The notes: generated by a model from the sequence alone, not told the origin. A stretch of 64,000 bases of DNA from Stutzerimonas stutzeri KOS6 (GCF_000307775.2 NZ_KK020676.1:593254-657253); one strand, 5' to 3'; shown: positions 22,781-32,704, numbered from the stretch's first letter. Numbers and translations are program-made.

Positions 22781-23305
22781 CTACGATTGCTCGGTCGGCT
22801 GCAGCTTGAGCTCGACCATCAGGTCGTCGGCGAGGGTTTCCAGGCGCTGCTGCAGAACCTCCAGCGACAGCTCGCTGGGCACCGCCAGGCGAACCTCGGC
22901 GCGGAACAGCAGCTCGCTGCTCATCGGCGCCGGCAGTACCTCGGTGTCCAGGCTTTCCAGATTGACGCCGTGCTCGGCGAGCAGTCGGGTAATGTCGCGC
23001 ACGATGCCAGGGCGGTCGTTGCCGACCAGTTCCAACTGGATTTCCTGCCAGCTGGCCGTCGGCTCCGCACCACTCTGCGCCATCAGTACACGAATGCCCT
23101 GTGCCTGCAGATCCTGCAGCGCGGCTGCGAGTTCGGCATGAGCCTCCGGCGGCACGGCCACCCGCAGGATGCCGGCGAACTGCCCGGCCATGCGCGACAT
23201 GCGGCTCTCCAGCCAGTTGCCACCGTGATCGGCGATGCACTTGGCCAGCCGCTCGACCAGGCCGGGCTGATCTTCGGCAATGACGGTGAGGACGAGGTGA
23301 TCCAT
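22781..23305 (-). CDS. Glycine cleavage system repressor-like ACT protein (GcvR family)
   Basis: A 174-residue protein made of two ACT domains: MDHLVLTVIAEDQPGLVERLAKCI (about 1-24) starts the first, and IQLELVGNDRPGIVRDITRLL (about 91-111) starts the second. This is the GcvR layout; in E. coli GcvR binds GcvA and glycine to repress the glycine cleavage operon. No gcv genes are in the window, so the role here is inferred from family only. ATG 23305 follows AAAGGAGCCGTTC, a strong ribosome site. The gene diverges from glcB, so the 226-base gap should hold both promoters. Confidence 0.82.
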   Translation of the reverse strand: MDHLVLTVIAEDQPGLVERLAKCIADHGGNWLESRMSRMAGQFAGILRVAVPPEAHAELAAALQDLQAQGIRVLMAQSGAEPTASWQEIQLELVGNDRPGIVRDITRLLAEHGVNLESLDTEVLPAPMSSELLFRAEVRLAVPSELSLEVLQQRLETLADDLMVELKLQPTEQS

Positions 23306-23531
23306 GAACGGCTCCTTTGGCGGTTTATCACTCGCCCGTTGGCGAGGCCTCATAGGTATAGCAGGCACACGCTCCGCTGACAGCACCACCGGCCCGGGCA
23401 TGGCCGCAAAGGCAACACAACCGGCTCTTTCAGCCGACTGATTTTCCCCGGCGCTTCATGTAGTATCCGCCGACTCGGACTACACGACACGAAACTGTCC
23501 GTCGAATTAGAAGAACCAAGTGAGGCGAGTA

Positions 23532-25712
23532 ATGACTGAGCGCGTTCAAGTCGGTGGCCTGCAGGTCGCCAAAGTCCTGTACGACTTCGTTAACAACGAG
23601 GCGATCCCCGGCACTGGCATCGATGCCGCCGCCTTCTGGGCCGGCGCCGACAGCGTCATCCACGACCTGGCGCCGAAGAACCGTGCCCTGCTGGCCAAGC
23701 GCGACGAGCTGCAGGCACAGATCGATGCCTGGCACCAGGCCCGCGCCGGTCAGGCTCACGACGCCGTGGCCTACAAGGCCTTCCTGCAGGAAATCGGCTA
23801 CCTGTTGCCCGAAGCCGAAGACTTCCAGGCCACCACCGAGAACGTCGACGAAGAAATCGCCCGCATGGCCGGCCCGCAGCTGGTGGTGCCGATCATGAAC
23901 GCGCGCTTCGCCCTGAACGCCGCCAACGCCCGCTGGGGCTCGCTGTATGACGCGCTCTACGGCACCGACGCCGTCTCCGAAGAAGGCGGCGCCAGCAAGG
24001 GCCCGGGCTATAACGAGATCCGCGGCAACAAGGTCATCGCCTACGCACGCAACTTCCTCAATGAAGCCGCACCGCTGGAAACCGGCTCCCACGTCGATTC
24101 CACCGGCTACCGCATCGAAGGCGGCAAGCTGGTCGTGTCGCTGAAGGACGGCAGCACCACCGCCCTGAAGAACCCGGCCCAGTTGCAAGGTTTCCAGGGC
24201 GACGCCAGCGCACCGATCGCCGTGCTGCTGAAGAACAACGGCATCCACTTCGAAATCCAGATCGACCCGGCCAGCCCGATCGGCCAGACCGATGCCGCCG
24301 GCGTGAAGGACATCCTGATGGAATCGGCGCTGACCACCATCATGGACTGCGAAGACTCCATCGCCGCCGTCGACGCCGACGACAAGACCATCGTCTACCG
24401 CAACTGGCTCGGCCTGATGAAGGGCGATCTGGTCGAAGAGCTGGACAAGGGCGGCAAGCGCATCACCCGCGCCATGAACCCGGACCGCGTCTACACCCAG
24501 GCCGACGGCAACGGCGAGCTGACCCTGCATGGCCGCTCGCTGCTGTTCATCCGTAACGTCGGTCACCTGATGACCAACGATGCCATCCTCGACAAGCAAG
24601 GCAACGAGGTGCCGGAAGGCATCATGGACGGCCTGTTCACCAGCCTGATCGCGGTGCACAACCTCAACGGCAATACCAGCCGCAAGAACACTCGCACCGG
24701 CTCGATGTACATCGTCAAGCCGAAGATGCACGGCCCGGAGGAAGTGGCCTTCGCCACCGAGCTGTTCGGCCGCGTCGAGGACGTCCTCGGCCTGCCGCGC
24801 AACACCCTCAAGGTTGGCATCATGGACGAGGAACGTCGTACCACGATCAACCTCAAGGCCTGCATCAAGGAAGCGCGCGAGCGCGTGGTGTTCATCAACA
24901 CCGGCTTTCTCGACCGCACCGGTGACGAGATCCACACCTCCATGGAAGCCGGCCCGATGGTCCGCAAGGCGGCCATGAAGGCCGAGAAGTGGATCAGCGC
25001 CTACGAAAACAACAACGTCGACGTGGGCCTGGCCTGCGGCCTGCAGGGCCGCGCGCAGATCGGCAAGGGCATGTGGGCCATGCCTGACCTGATGGCCGCC
25101 ATGCTCGAGCAAAAGGTCGGCCATCCCATGGCCGGCGCCAACACCGCCTGGGTACCGTCGCCGACCGCCGCTACCCTGCACGCCATGCACTACCACAAGA
25201 TCGACGTGCAGGCGCGTCAGGTCGAACTGGCCAAGCGCGAGAAGGCTTCGGTCGACGACATCCTCACCATCCCGCTGGCGCCAGACACCAACTGGAGCGA
25301 GGAAGAGAAGCGCAACGAGCTGGACAACAACTCGCAGGGCATCCTCGGCTACATGGTCCGCTGGGTCGAACAGGGTGTCGGCTGCTCCAAGGTACCGGAC
25401 ATCAACGATGTCGCACTGATGGAAGACCGCGCCACCCTGCGCATCTCCAGCCAGCACGTGGCCAACTGGATGCGTCACGGCGTGGTGACCAAGGACCAGG
25501 TTCTCGAAAGCCTCAAGCGCATGGCGCCGGTGGTTGACCGCCAGAACCAGGGTGATCCGCTGTATCGTCCGATGGCGCCGGACTTCGACAACAGCGTGGC
25601 CTTCCAGGCTGCCCTGGAGCTGGTCCTCGAAGGCACCAAGCAGCCCAACGGCTACACCGAGCCGGTGCTGCACCGCCGCCGTCGCGAGTTCAAGGCCAAG
25701 AACGGTCTTTGA
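23532..25712 (+). CDS. glcB: Malate synthase G
   Basis: A 726-residue cytoplasmic enzyme that condenses glyoxylate and acetyl-CoA to malate (glyoxylate shunt and glycolate use). The length is typical of isoform G (about 725) rather than A (about 530). Recognisable segments include [34 protein letters not shown], the catalytic [10 protein letters not shown] region, [17 protein letters not shown] and [22 protein letters not shown] 23532 follows GAGGCGAGTA. A clear terminator follows, so it is a single-gene unit. It fits functionally with ActP acetate uptake encoded 4 kb downstream. Confidence 0.97.
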   Translation: MTERVQVGGLQVAKVLYDFVNNEAIPGTGIDAAAFWAGADSVIHDLAPKNRALLAKRDELQAQIDAWHQARAGQAHDAVAYKAFLQEIGYLLPEAEDFQATTENVDEEIARMAGPQLVVPIMNARFALNAANARWGSLYDALYGTDAVSEEGGASKGPGYNEIRGNKVIAYARNFLNEAAPLETGSHVDSTGYRIEGGKLVVSLKDGSTTALKNPAQLQGFQGDASAPIAVLLKNNGIHFEIQIDPASPIGQTDAAGVKDILMESALTTIMDCEDSIAAVDADDKTIVYRNWLGLMKGDLVEELDKGGKRITRAMNPDRVYTQADGNGELTLHGRSLLFIRNVGHLMTNDAILDKQGNEVPEGIMDGLFTSLIAVHNLNGNTSRKNTRTGSMYIVKPKMHGPEEVAFATELFGRVEDVLGLPRNTLKVGIMDEERRTTINLKACIKEARERVVFINTGFLDRTGDEIHTSMEAGPMVRKAAMKAEKWISAYENNNVDVGLACGLQGRAQIGKGMWAMPDLMAAMLEQKVGHPMAGANTAWVPSPTAATLHAMHYHKIDVQARQVELAKREKASVDDILTIPLAPDTNWSEEEKRNELDNNSQGILGYMVRWVEQGVGCSKVPDINDVALMEDRATLRISSQHVANWMRHGVVTKDQVLESLKRMAPVVDRQNQGDPLYRPMAPDFDNSVAFQAALELVLEGTKQPNGYTEPVLHRRRREFKAKNGL

Positions 25713-25750
25713 CCCGCGAGAGCGCCCTTCGAGGGCGGACAGGCTGCAGA

Positions 25751-25783
25751 CGAACCCCGCCCCTACGGCGGGGTTCGTCTTTC
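25751..25783 (+). terminator. Rho-independent terminator after glcB
   Basis: A perfect 10-bp stem, GAACCCCGCC (25752-25761) with GGCGGGGTTC (25767-25776), has a CCTAC loop and is followed by GTCTTTCTGG. Confidence 0.85.
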
Positions 25784-25974
25784 TGGCACCTGGCCGCCGC
25801 CAAATCCCACGGCTCGAACGGCTCTTCAGGCCGGTGCGATGCCGCAGCAGCGCAATAGCGCGAAACACCAAGCTGACCCCGATCAGCTCGCGCACGCCCC
25901 CGGCTGACTAGACTTACGTCCAATTGGGTCGGGGTGCCCCGCAGCCCACCATTAAACAAAAATGGAAGCCAACC

Positions 25975-27909
25975 ATGAGCACACCCGACGCCTTCTCCCA
26001 GGCTGGCAAGACGGCTGTACTGCAGAACATCCATGGCACGATGGAATTCCTGCGCAAGTACGCCCCGTTCAACCAGATGGAGCCGGCCCATCTCGCCTAT
26101 CTGGTGGAGAACTGTCAGCTGCGCTTCTATGCCGAAGGCGACTGCATCATTTCACCCGACGACGGCGTGGTGCAGAACTTCTATATCGTCAAGCAGGGTC
26201 GTGTGCATGGCCAGCGACCGCATACCGCCAAGCGCGGCACCGACACCACGTTCGAAGTCATCGTCGGCGAATGCTTCCCGATGGCCGCCCTCATGGGCGA
26301 GCGGGCCACGCGCACCGCGCACCTGGCAGCCGAAGACACGTTCTGCTTCCTGCTGAACAAGGCAGCCTTCGTCAAGCTGGTGTCCAGCTCAGACGTTTTC
26401 CGCGATTTCGCGATACGCGGCGTCAGCAGCCTGCTCGACCTGGTCAACCAGCAGGCGCAGATGCGTGCCGTGGAGAGCCTCGGCGAGAACTTTTCGCTGG
26501 AAACCAGCATCGGCGAACTGGCCCTGCAGCACCCGGTTTCCTGTCTGCCCAGCCGGCCGCTGAACGAGGCAGTGGCAATGATGCACGAGGAGAATGTCGG
26601 CAGTATCGTCATCGTCGACGAGGCGCTGCATCCACAAGGCATCTTCACCCTGCGCGATTTGCGACGGGCCGTCGGCACCGGCACCACGGACCTGAGCCAG
26701 CCAATCTCGCAGTTCATGACGCACGACCCCTTCTACCTGCCTCCGGATTCGACCGCCTTCGATGCGGCAATCGCGATGACCGAGCGGCACATCGCCCATG
26801 TCTGCGTGGTGGAAGACGGCCTGCTGCGTGGCGTGATCTCCGAACGCGACCTGTTCTCCCTGCAGCGCGTGGATCTGGTGCATCTGGCGCAGACCATTCG
26901 CCATGCCGAACACGTCGAGGCGCTGGTGGTCATCCGCAGCCGCATCCGGCAACTGGTCGACAACATGCTCGCCCACGGCGCGTCGTCGATGCAGATCACC
27001 CACATCGTCACCTTGCTCAACGATCACACCGTGTGCCGAGTCATCGAGCTGGCCATCAAGCACATGGGGGACCCGGGCATTCCATTCACCTGGCTGTGCT
27101 TCGGCAGCGAAGGTCGCCAGGAGCAGACCCTCTACACCGACCAGGACAACGGCATGCTCTTCGAGGCCGCCGATGCCGCCGACGCCGCCCATATCCGCGG
27201 GCGCCTGCTGCCACTGGCCGAGCGCATCAACCGCGATCTCGACACCTGCGGCTTCACCCTGTGCAAGGGCAACATCATGGCCAGCAATCCGCAGCTGTGC
27301 CTGTCGCGCCAGGAGTGGAGACGGCGCTTCAGCTCGTTCATCCGCGAGGCCACGCCGGAAAACCTGCTGGGCAGCACCATCTATTTCGACCTGCGCAGCA
27401 TCTGGGGACCTTCGGAAGGCTGCGAGCAACTGCGTCAGGACCTGCTGGATGAAATCCGCGAAAACAGCCTGTTCCAACGCATGATGGCCGACAACGCACT
27501 GCGGCACCGCCCGCCGGTGGGACGCTTTCGCGACTTCGTGGTGGCGCGCAAGGGCGAAGGCAAGGACACCCTGGACCTCAAGATACAGGGCCTCACGCCC
27601 TTCGTTGATGGCGCTCGCCTATTGGCCCTGAGCCACGACATCGGTACCTGCAACACCCTCGAGCGGCTGCGCAAACTGGTGGAAAAGGGGGTCATCGAGA
27701 AAAAGGATGGCGCGGCCTACGAAGAGGCCTATCACTTCATTCAGCAGACCCGCATGCAGCATCATCAGCAACAGGCACGCGACGGACTGCCCTATTCCAA
27801 CCGCCTGGATCCGGATACGCTCAACGTGCTCGACCGTCGCATCCTGCGCGAGTCCTTCCGCCAGGCGCAGCGTTTGCAGGCCAGTCTCGCGGTGCGCTAT
27901 CAGTTATGA
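25975..27909 (+). CDS. cNMP-binding/CBS/DUF294 nucleotidyltransferase-like protein
   Basis: A 644-residue cytoplasmic protein. It contains a cyclic-nucleotide-binding-like domain (about 20-145), two CBS domains (about 180-300, with VGSIVIVDEALHPQGIFTLRDL and GVISERDLFSLQRVDL), a DUF294 putative nucleotidyltransferase with FGSEGRQEQTLYTDQDNG, and a DUF294 C-terminal helical domain. The GS...D.D pattern resembles GlnD/MNT nucleotidyltransferases, suggesting nucleotidyl transfer controlled by ligand binding. ATG 25975 has GGAAG about eight bases upstream. Its stop overlaps the start of a DEDD exonuclease gene as ATGA, so the two are coupled. A similar pair sits next to actP in other pseudomonads. 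The target is unknown. Confidence 0.88.
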   Translation: MSTPDAFSQAGKTAVLQNIHGTMEFLRKYAPFNQMEPAHLAYLVENCQLRFYAEGDCIISPDDGVVQNFYIVKQGRVHGQRPHTAKRGTDTTFEVIVGECFPMAALMGERATRTAHLAAEDTFCFLLNKAAFVKLVSSSDVFRDFAIRGVSSLLDLVNQQAQMRAVESLGENFSLETSIGELALQHPVSCLPSRPLNEAVAMMHEENVGSIVIVDEALHPQGIFTLRDLRRAVGTGTTDLSQPISQFMTHDPFYLPPDSTAFDAAIAMTERHIAHVCVVEDGLLRGVISERDLFSLQRVDLVHLAQTIRHAEHVEALVVIRSRIRQLVDNMLAHGASSMQITHIVTLLNDHTVCRVIELAIKHMGDPGIPFTWLCFGSEGRQEQTLYTDQDNGMLFEAADAADAAHIRGRLLPLAERINRDLDTCGFTLCKGNIMASNPQLCLSRQEWRRRFSSFIREATPENLLGSTIYFDLRSIWGPSEGCEQLRQDLLDEIRENSLFQRMMADNALRHRPPVGRFRDFVVARKGEGKDTLDLKIQGLTPFVDGARLLALSHDIGTCNTLERLRKLVEKGVIEKKDGAAYEEAYHFIQQTRMQHHQQQARDGLPYSNRLDPDTLNVLDRRILRESFRQAQRLQASLAVRYQL

Positions 27910-28613
27910 GCATGTTCTGGTTCAACCCACGCGGCCCGAAGCTGCCCCAAGAGCAACAACGTCGCGTTGCCGAACTGCCACGGGCATCGCTGCCCAAGGC
28001 CATCCCCCTGCGTGAACAGCGGCTGGTCGTACTCGATCTGGAAACCACCGGGCTGCACCTCAAGCGCGATCTGGTCATCGCCATCGGCGCGGTGGTCATT
28101 GAAGACGGAGCCATCGTCTATTCCCAGCAGTTCGAGTGCACCCTGTGCCGTCAGGTCAAGGTCACCGAAAGCGTTCTGATCCACGGCATCGCGCCCAGCG
28201 AGCTGGCCAGCGGCCTGCCACCGGCAGAAGCTCTGCTCAGCTTCATGGAATTCGCCGCCGACAGTGTCATCCTGGCTTTTCACGCCCCTTTCGATCAGCG
28301 CATGCTGGCCCGCGCACTGAAGAACGAACTGGGATACAACCTGGAGCACACCTTCCTCGATGTAGCCGATCTGGCGCCCATGCTGTTTCCGGAAGCGATG
28401 ATCCATCGCGGCGGCCTGGATCACTGGCTCGACTACTTCAACATCCACATCCCGCAGCGTCACAACGCTTCGGCCGATGCCATGGCCACGGCGGAAATCG
28501 CCCTGATCCTGCTCAATCGAGCTCAGCGTAACGGACTGCAGCAGTTCGACGAACTGGCACAACGACTCAGGTGCTGGCAACGCGCGCGCAAGGCCGCTTT
28601 CAACTCGATCTGA
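27906..28613 (+). CDS. DEDD-family 3'-5' exonuclease (DnaQ-like)
   Basis: A 235-residue exonuclease-domain protein. Exo I is LVVLDLETTGLHLKRD (catalytic DxE), Exo II is VILAFHAPFDQRML (Asp), and Exo III is HNASADAMATAEIAL with the terminal Asp; these match the DnaQ/epsilon proofreading fold. It has no polymerase or helicase domain, so it is a stand-alone nuclease. ATG 27906 overlaps the end of the DUF294 gene by four bases. The coupling suggests both act on the same nucleic acid or nucleotide signal, but that is an inference. It converges on a membrane-protein gene 174 bases away, with no obvious terminator. Confidence 0.87.
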   Translation: MSMFWFNPRGPKLPQEQQRRVAELPRASLPKAIPLREQRLVVLDLETTGLHLKRDLVIAIGAVVIEDGAIVYSQQFECTLCRQVKVTESVLIHGIAPSELASGLPPAEALLSFMEFAADSVILAFHAPFDQRMLARALKNELGYNLEHTFLDVADLAPMLFPEAMIHRGGLDHWLDYFNIHIPQRHNASADAMATAEIALILLNRAQRNGLQQFDELAQRLRCWQRARKAAFNSI

Positions 28614-28787
28614 AGGCAAGCGCAGAACACCTCGAACCGCCTGTCGCTGACCGAAGGGTTCACGCTGATCGGCTTGCACGGAGCCCGATTCCCTCGCCCG
28701 GCCTGCGCTCCCAGGACAATCGTCAGCCCGGTGGCGAGCGCGCATCAGATGATGCTGACACGCGGAGCCGTAGGTCGGAGCTACCCG

Positions 28788-29306
28788 TTATCGGTCGCCT
28801 TCACAGATGGCCTGGTAAATCGGCGAGTCGACTTCCAGCTCGGTCAGCGTCTCGACCTTCGCCTCACCGGCCTCGTTCAGCCTGAACATAGCCCTTTCGG
28901 TGCAGATCACCTGATAGCTGGCGCTCTTTACGGTCGATGTCAGGTGTTGCTTCTCGAAACGGTACAGCACGAAGCGGCCAAGGCGGCCCTGTGCGGTGTC
29001 CTGTACCTGGGCGTTCGCGCCGTCCAGCACCGTATAGGCCAACGGCATCGGATACATCATCGTCCACGGGCGCCAGAGCATTTCGCCCTCTTCGCTCATG
29101 ACGACCAGCGATCCTTCCGGCAGGCGCGCCTGCTTGGTTTCGAACCAGGTGTACTCGTAATGGATGGTGTAGCTCAGCATTCCCAGACCGGCGAAGGCGG
29201 GAATGATCCATTTCGGCAGCCGCTTACGCGTCAGTGAGCGCAGCAGCAGGCCGATACCGGCTCCCGCCACACCTGCGACGATTGCCGCGATTAGATGCCA
29301 GAACAT
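28788..29306 (-). CDS. Conserved hypothetical membrane-anchored protein
   Basis: A 172-residue protein with two N-terminal hydrophobic helices (about 3-23 and 33-48) and a soluble C-terminal domain of about 120 residues that is probably periplasmic. I do not recognise a characterised family. ATG 29306 is preceded by GGGGGAG with six-base spacing. It lies just downstream of the actP terminator on the same strand, so it probably has its own promoter or depends on readthrough. The tail holds one Cys (YQAICEGDR) and another at VICTER, which could form a disulphide. Confidence 0.7.
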   Translation of the reverse strand: MFWHLIAAIVAGVAGAGIGLLLRSLTRKRLPKWIIPAFAGLGMLSYTIHYEYTWFETKQARLPEGSLVVMSEEGEMLWRPWTMMYPMPLAYTVLDGANAQVQDTAQGRLGRFVLYRFEKQHLTSTVKSASYQVICTERAMFRLNEAGEAKVETLTELEVDSPIYQAICEGDR

Positions 29307-29320
29307 ATACGTCTCCCCCT

Positions 29321-29351
29321 AAAAAAATCGGGCTTCCATATGGAAGCCCGA
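29321..29351 (-). terminator. Terminator of the yjcH-actP operon
   Basis: A perfect inverted repeat, TCGGGCTTCCAT / ATGGAAGCCCGA (29328-29351), is followed on the minus strand by seven T residues (29327-29321). Confidence 0.9.
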
Positions 29352-29404
29352 CTTCTACCTCAACCTTGTGTCAGAGCAGGTCTGACGTCCGGCTGCATTA
29401 TCAG

Positions 29405-31174
29405 TTAGTGATCAAGCGCAACGCCAGCACCCTTCGGGGTACGAACGCTCTCGACCAGATCCTGAATCTCCTGCGGCGGAGCCTCGGTAGCCATCGAAAC
29501 GGCGTAGGCAACAGCGAAGTTCAGAATCGCACCCACGGCACCGAAGGCCTGCGGGGAGATGCCCATCCACCACTGATCAGGCGTGTTCGGGATGCTTGCG
29601 GTGCCAGGGATGAAGAACCAGCCCAGGTACAGGAAGATGTACACGGCGGTACTCACCACACCGACCAGCATACCGGCGACAGCACCCTTGCTGTTCACGC
29701 GCTTGGAGAAGATACCCATCATCAGCGCCGGGAACAGGCTCGCTGCCGCGAGACCGAACGCCAGTGCCACCACCTGCGCGGCGAAGCCAGGTGGGTTCAG
29801 ACCCAGCCAGGTTGCCAGCAGGATCGCTGCCGTCATGGACAGGCGAGCGGCCAGCATTTCATTTTTCTCGCTGATCTTCGGATTGATGAGTGTCTTGATC
29901 AGGTCATGACTGATGGCAGACGAGATCGCCAGCAGCAGACCCGCAGCAGTCGAGAGCGCAGCAGCGATTGCACCCGCAGCGATCAGACCGATGACCCAGC
30001 CCGGCAGGTTGGCGATTTCCGGGTTGGCCAGAACGATGATGTCATTGTTCACGGTCAGCTCGTTGCCGTTCCAGCCACGCTCGGTAGCGGTCGGAGTGAA
30101 GGCGGCGTTGGCGTCGTTGTACATCTGCACACGACCGTCAGCGTTCTTGTCTTCCCACTTGATCAGGCCAGTCTGTTCCCAGGTCTGGATCCACGCCGGA
30201 CGATCTTCGTAGCGGATCGCTTCAGCCTGCGGGCCTTCCGGATAGATGGTATCTACCAGGTTCAGACGCGCCATCGAGCCAACGGCCGGGGCGGTGAGGT
30301 ACAGCAGGGCGATGAAGATCAGCGTCCAGCCAGCGGACCAACGAGCATCGGCCACCTTCGGTACGGTGAAGAAGCGAATGATTACGTGCGGCAGGCCAGC
30401 GGTACCGATCATCAGCGACAGGGTGAACAGGAACATGTTCAGCTTGTTGTCGACGTCAGCGGTGTAGGCGGTGAAGCCGAGGTCGGTAACCACCTGGTTC
30501 AATTTTTCGAGCAGCGGCAGACCGGATTCGGTATGGGTACCGAACATGCCGAACATCGGGATCGGGTTGCCAGTCAGCTGCATGGCGATGAACACGGCCG
30601 GAATGGTGTAGGCGATGATCAGAACCACGTACTGCGCCACCTGGGTGTAGGTGATGCCTTTCATGCCGCCGAATACCGCGTAGGCGAACACGATGGCAGC
30701 AGCAATCCAGATACCAGCGGAGTTGCTCACTTCCAGGAAGCGGGAGAACGCCACACCAGCACCAGCCATCTGACCGATTACGTAGGTAACGGAGATGAGG
30801 ATGAGGCAGACGACAGCTACCAGGCGAGCGCCACGGCTGTAGAAACGGTCACCGATGAAGTCCGGCACGGTGAATTTGCCGAACTTGCGCAGGTACGGCG
30901 CCAGCAGCATCGCCAGCAGCACGTAGCCACCGGTCCAGCCCATCAGGTACACGGAGGTGGCATAACCGCCGGAAGCGATCAGACCGGCCATGGAAATGAA
31001 GGAAGCCGCAGACATCCAGTCTGCCGCCGTTGCCATGCCGTTGGTTACCGGGTGAACACCACCACCAGCGACATAGAACTCTTTAGTTGACCCGGCGCGA
31101 GCCCATACCGCGATCCCGATATAGAGCAGGAACGAGGCGCCCACGAACAGCATGTTGATCCAATATTGGCTCAT
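29405..31174 (-). CDS. actP: Cation/acetate symporter ActP
   Basis: A 589-residue sodium:solute symporter (SSS family) with about 13 membrane helices, expected to import acetate and other short carboxylates with Na+ or H+. The N-terminal part STKEFYVAGGGVHPVTNGMA and TAADWMSAASFISMAGLI are characteristic of ActP, as is the later DIIVLANPEIANLPGWVIGL region. Compared with E. coli ActP (549) it has a longer central soluble insert, NADGRVQMYNDANAAFTPTA, which is seen in the pseudomonad type. It follows yjcH by five bases, the classic yjcH-actP arrangement, and ends at a strong terminator. Confidence 0.93.
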   Translation of the reverse strand: MSQYWINMLFVGASFLLYIGIAVWARAGSTKEFYVAGGGVHPVTNGMATAADWMSAASFISMAGLIASGGYATSVYLMGWTGGYVLLAMLLAPYLRKFGKFTVPDFIGDRFYSRGARLVAVVCLILISVTYVIGQMAGAGVAFSRFLEVSNSAGIWIAAAIVFAYAVFGGMKGITYTQVAQYVVLIIAYTIPAVFIAMQLTGNPIPMFGMFGTHTESGLPLLEKLNQVVTDLGFTAYTADVDNKLNMFLFTLSLMIGTAGLPHVIIRFFTVPKVADARWSAGWTLIFIALLYLTAPAVGSMARLNLVDTIYPEGPQAEAIRYEDRPAWIQTWEQTGLIKWEDKNADGRVQMYNDANAAFTPTATERGWNGNELTVNNDIIVLANPEIANLPGWVIGLIAAGAIAAALSTAAGLLLAISSAISHDLIKTLINPKISEKNEMLAARLSMTAAILLATWLGLNPPGFAAQVVALAFGLAAASLFPALMMGIFSKRVNSKGAVAGMLVGVVSTAVYIFLYLGWFFIPGTASIPNTPDQWWMGISPQAFGAVGAILNFAVAYAVSMATEAPPQEIQDLVESVRTPKGAGVALDH

Positions 31175-31179
31175 GGTGG

Positions 31180-31443
31180 TTACTCCTCAACCCCGAATTC
31201 CTTGTCCAGTTTGTTCAGCCGCCACGCGTAGTGGAAGATGATCGCAATGAACGTGATGATGGAGCCCTGTTGAGCAAACCAGAAGCCGAGATCGGTACCC
31301 CCGACGGGGATCCCGGAAAGCATGGGACGCAAGAGGATGGCAAAGCCATAAGAGACCAGAGCCCAAACCACGAGGCTCCATGTTATGAGGCGAACATTCG
31401 CCTTCCAGTACGCAGCAGCATTTTCTTTATCGTTGTCGGCCAT
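31180..31443 (-). CDS. yjcH: DUF485 membrane protein YjcH
   Basis: An 87-residue protein with two membrane helices (about 18-38 and 53-75), starting MADNDKENAAAYWKANVRLI. Members of DUF485 are found almost always immediately before actP-type symporters and are thought to aid them. ATG 31443 has GGAG seven bases upstream; a further in-frame ATG at 31488 lacks a ribosome site. It is the first gene of the actP operon. Confidence 0.9.
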   Translation of the reverse strand: MADNDKENAAAYWKANVRLITWSLVVWALVSYGFAILLRPMLSGIPVGGTDLGFWFAQQGSIITFIAIIFHYAWRLNKLDKEFGVEE

Positions 31444-32017
31444 TGACGTTCTCCGCCTTATTGTTATTGCAAGTGAAGGAAACCACATGGTGAATCTAAC
31501 AAAGGTGCCTTATAGAATGAAAGCCCCGACTTTAGTCTGACAAACAAGGGCGACCGGCCATCAAGCGCCGCTACAGGGCCTCTCCACCCCGCCTCAGCGC
31601 ATCAAAGCATTTTGCCATCACCTAGCCCAAAACCTTCGACGCAGACCGTCCGACCTCTCGTGCAGAGCGTTGGTCCACGAGGACGCGGGCGGATCACCCT
31701 GCTGCGCCGAAGCATGCTCCTACGACCGCCCGACCAGCAGATAACTAGTCCCTCTACATGGACTTACAACACCGAATTTAAAATTAACATTAGCGTACTA
31801 ATTCCATAAAGCGGACCAATAAAGATATCCGCCAAGTGAAGACAACCAGAACATCAATAAATAAGGCACACATAAAGGCGAAATATAGATCTTCATATAT
31901 TTCGCCTTTATTGCATTTCCGAAGGATTTTTGCGGCTGACAGGGTATAGCGGACCGGACGCCCGCTCCCGGAACGGTCACGCTGCTGCCATCGAAGCCTG
32001 CGTAGCGCGGGCCTGCC
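31444..32017. other. Intergenic region with an AT-rich island
   Basis: No supported gene lies in this 574-base stretch. The right side (31444-31550) should carry the yjcH promoter, read leftwards. Bases 31740-31930 are markedly AT-rich against a very GC-rich background and contain a 16-bp perfect inverted repeat. A minus-strand frame there ends with a hydrophobic stretch (MKIYISPLCVPYLLMFWLSS from about 31896 down), but it has no ribosome site and its start lies within the inverted repeat. Confidence 0.5.
31872..31911. repeat. 16-bp perfect inverted repeat in the AT-rich island
   Basis: ATAAAGGCGAAATATA (31872-31887) and its exact reverse complement (31896-31911) flank an eight-base spacer, GATCTTCA. 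It could be a bidirectional terminator or a protein-binding palindrome; no T tract longer than three follows directly. Confidence 0.85.
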
Positions 32018-32527
32018 TCAGCAGGCCGGCTGGCCTGCCGTATATTTCTCGGTGGGATAGATTGCCGCGTTCAGATCGCGGATAGTCTCGGCGCCGATCA
32101 GCAGCGGGTAACTGAAATGGCTGCGGTCGGTGAGATTGACCTCCACTTCACGCAGCTGATCGCCGATGCACAGCTGCATGCCGATGATCGGCCGCTCGGC
32201 CCGCGGCGGCTCACTGCCAGGCTCCAGGTTCGCGAGCTCCTCGGCACGCGACTTGATCCGGCTGATGCCGATCAGCCGCTGCTCATAGAGGGTGTCGTCG
32301 GCGCCGTCGACGGCCAGGCGGAAGCGCACCCAGTCCTCGCCGTCGCGTTTGAACTGTTCGATGTCGCGTGCCGACAGCGAGGCGGTCATCGCACCGGTGT
32401 CCATCTTGGCGGGAAGGATCTTGCCGATCTCTTCGAGCTTGATCTGTTCGTACCGTCCGTAGAGGGTGGGCTCGGCCGCCAACGTCGGCAGCGCCAACAG
32501 CCCGGCAAGGAAAAGAACGCGAGACAA
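32018..32527 (-). CDS. Retropepsin-like ATP-dependent zinc protease domain protein
   Basis: A 169-residue protein with a signal peptide (MSRVLFLAGLLALPTLAAEP) and the family core YGRYEQIKLEEIGKILPAKM followed by DTGAMTASLSA. The DTGA motif is the aspartic-protease-like active site of the PF05618 family (putative ATP-dependent zinc proteases; RimB/retropepsin-like). The C-terminal FSYPLLIGAETIRD is also typical. The start is TTG 32527, supported by AGGAGG five bases upstream; longer frames read through unlikely sequence. With a signal peptide it should act in the periplasm. It diverges from dbpA. Confidence 0.83.
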   Translation of the reverse strand: MSRVLFLAGLLALPTLAAEPTLYGRYEQIKLEEIGKILPAKMDTGAMTASLSARDIEQFKRDGEDWVRFRLAVDGADDTLYEQRLIGISRIKSRAEELANLEPGSEPPRAERPIIGMQLCIGDQLREVEVNLTDRSHFSYPLLIGAETIRDLNAAIYPTEKYTAGQPAC

Positions 32528-32704
32528 AACAACCTCCTGCGTGAAGCGAATGGGTTGCTTTCGATCGAATGGGCCTGTCGGGGTTCCGTCTGGCGGCCTT
32601 GCAAAACATTTCGCCATGCTGCCAACCCCGGCAGATCCAGAGTGCTACCCGGGCTACCGCGGCCTGATAGACTGCAGACCGATCCCTCTCCGAAGACTCT
32701 TTCC

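Noticed and set aside
23430..25895. An 821-codon minus-strand frame opposite malate synthase G
   Set aside because: Antisense shadow; glcB on the plus strand has full homology, a ribosome site and a terminator.
31443..31500. A sigma-54 promoter before yjcH-actP
   Set aside because: TGG and TTGCA elements are present on the minus strand, but the GG-to-GC distance is 12 rather than 10 bases.
31798..31980. A 60-codon minus-strand frame in the AT-rich island, with a hydrophobic end
   Set aside because: No ribosome site; the likely internal ATG lies within the inverted repeat. It may be real but is not supportable.
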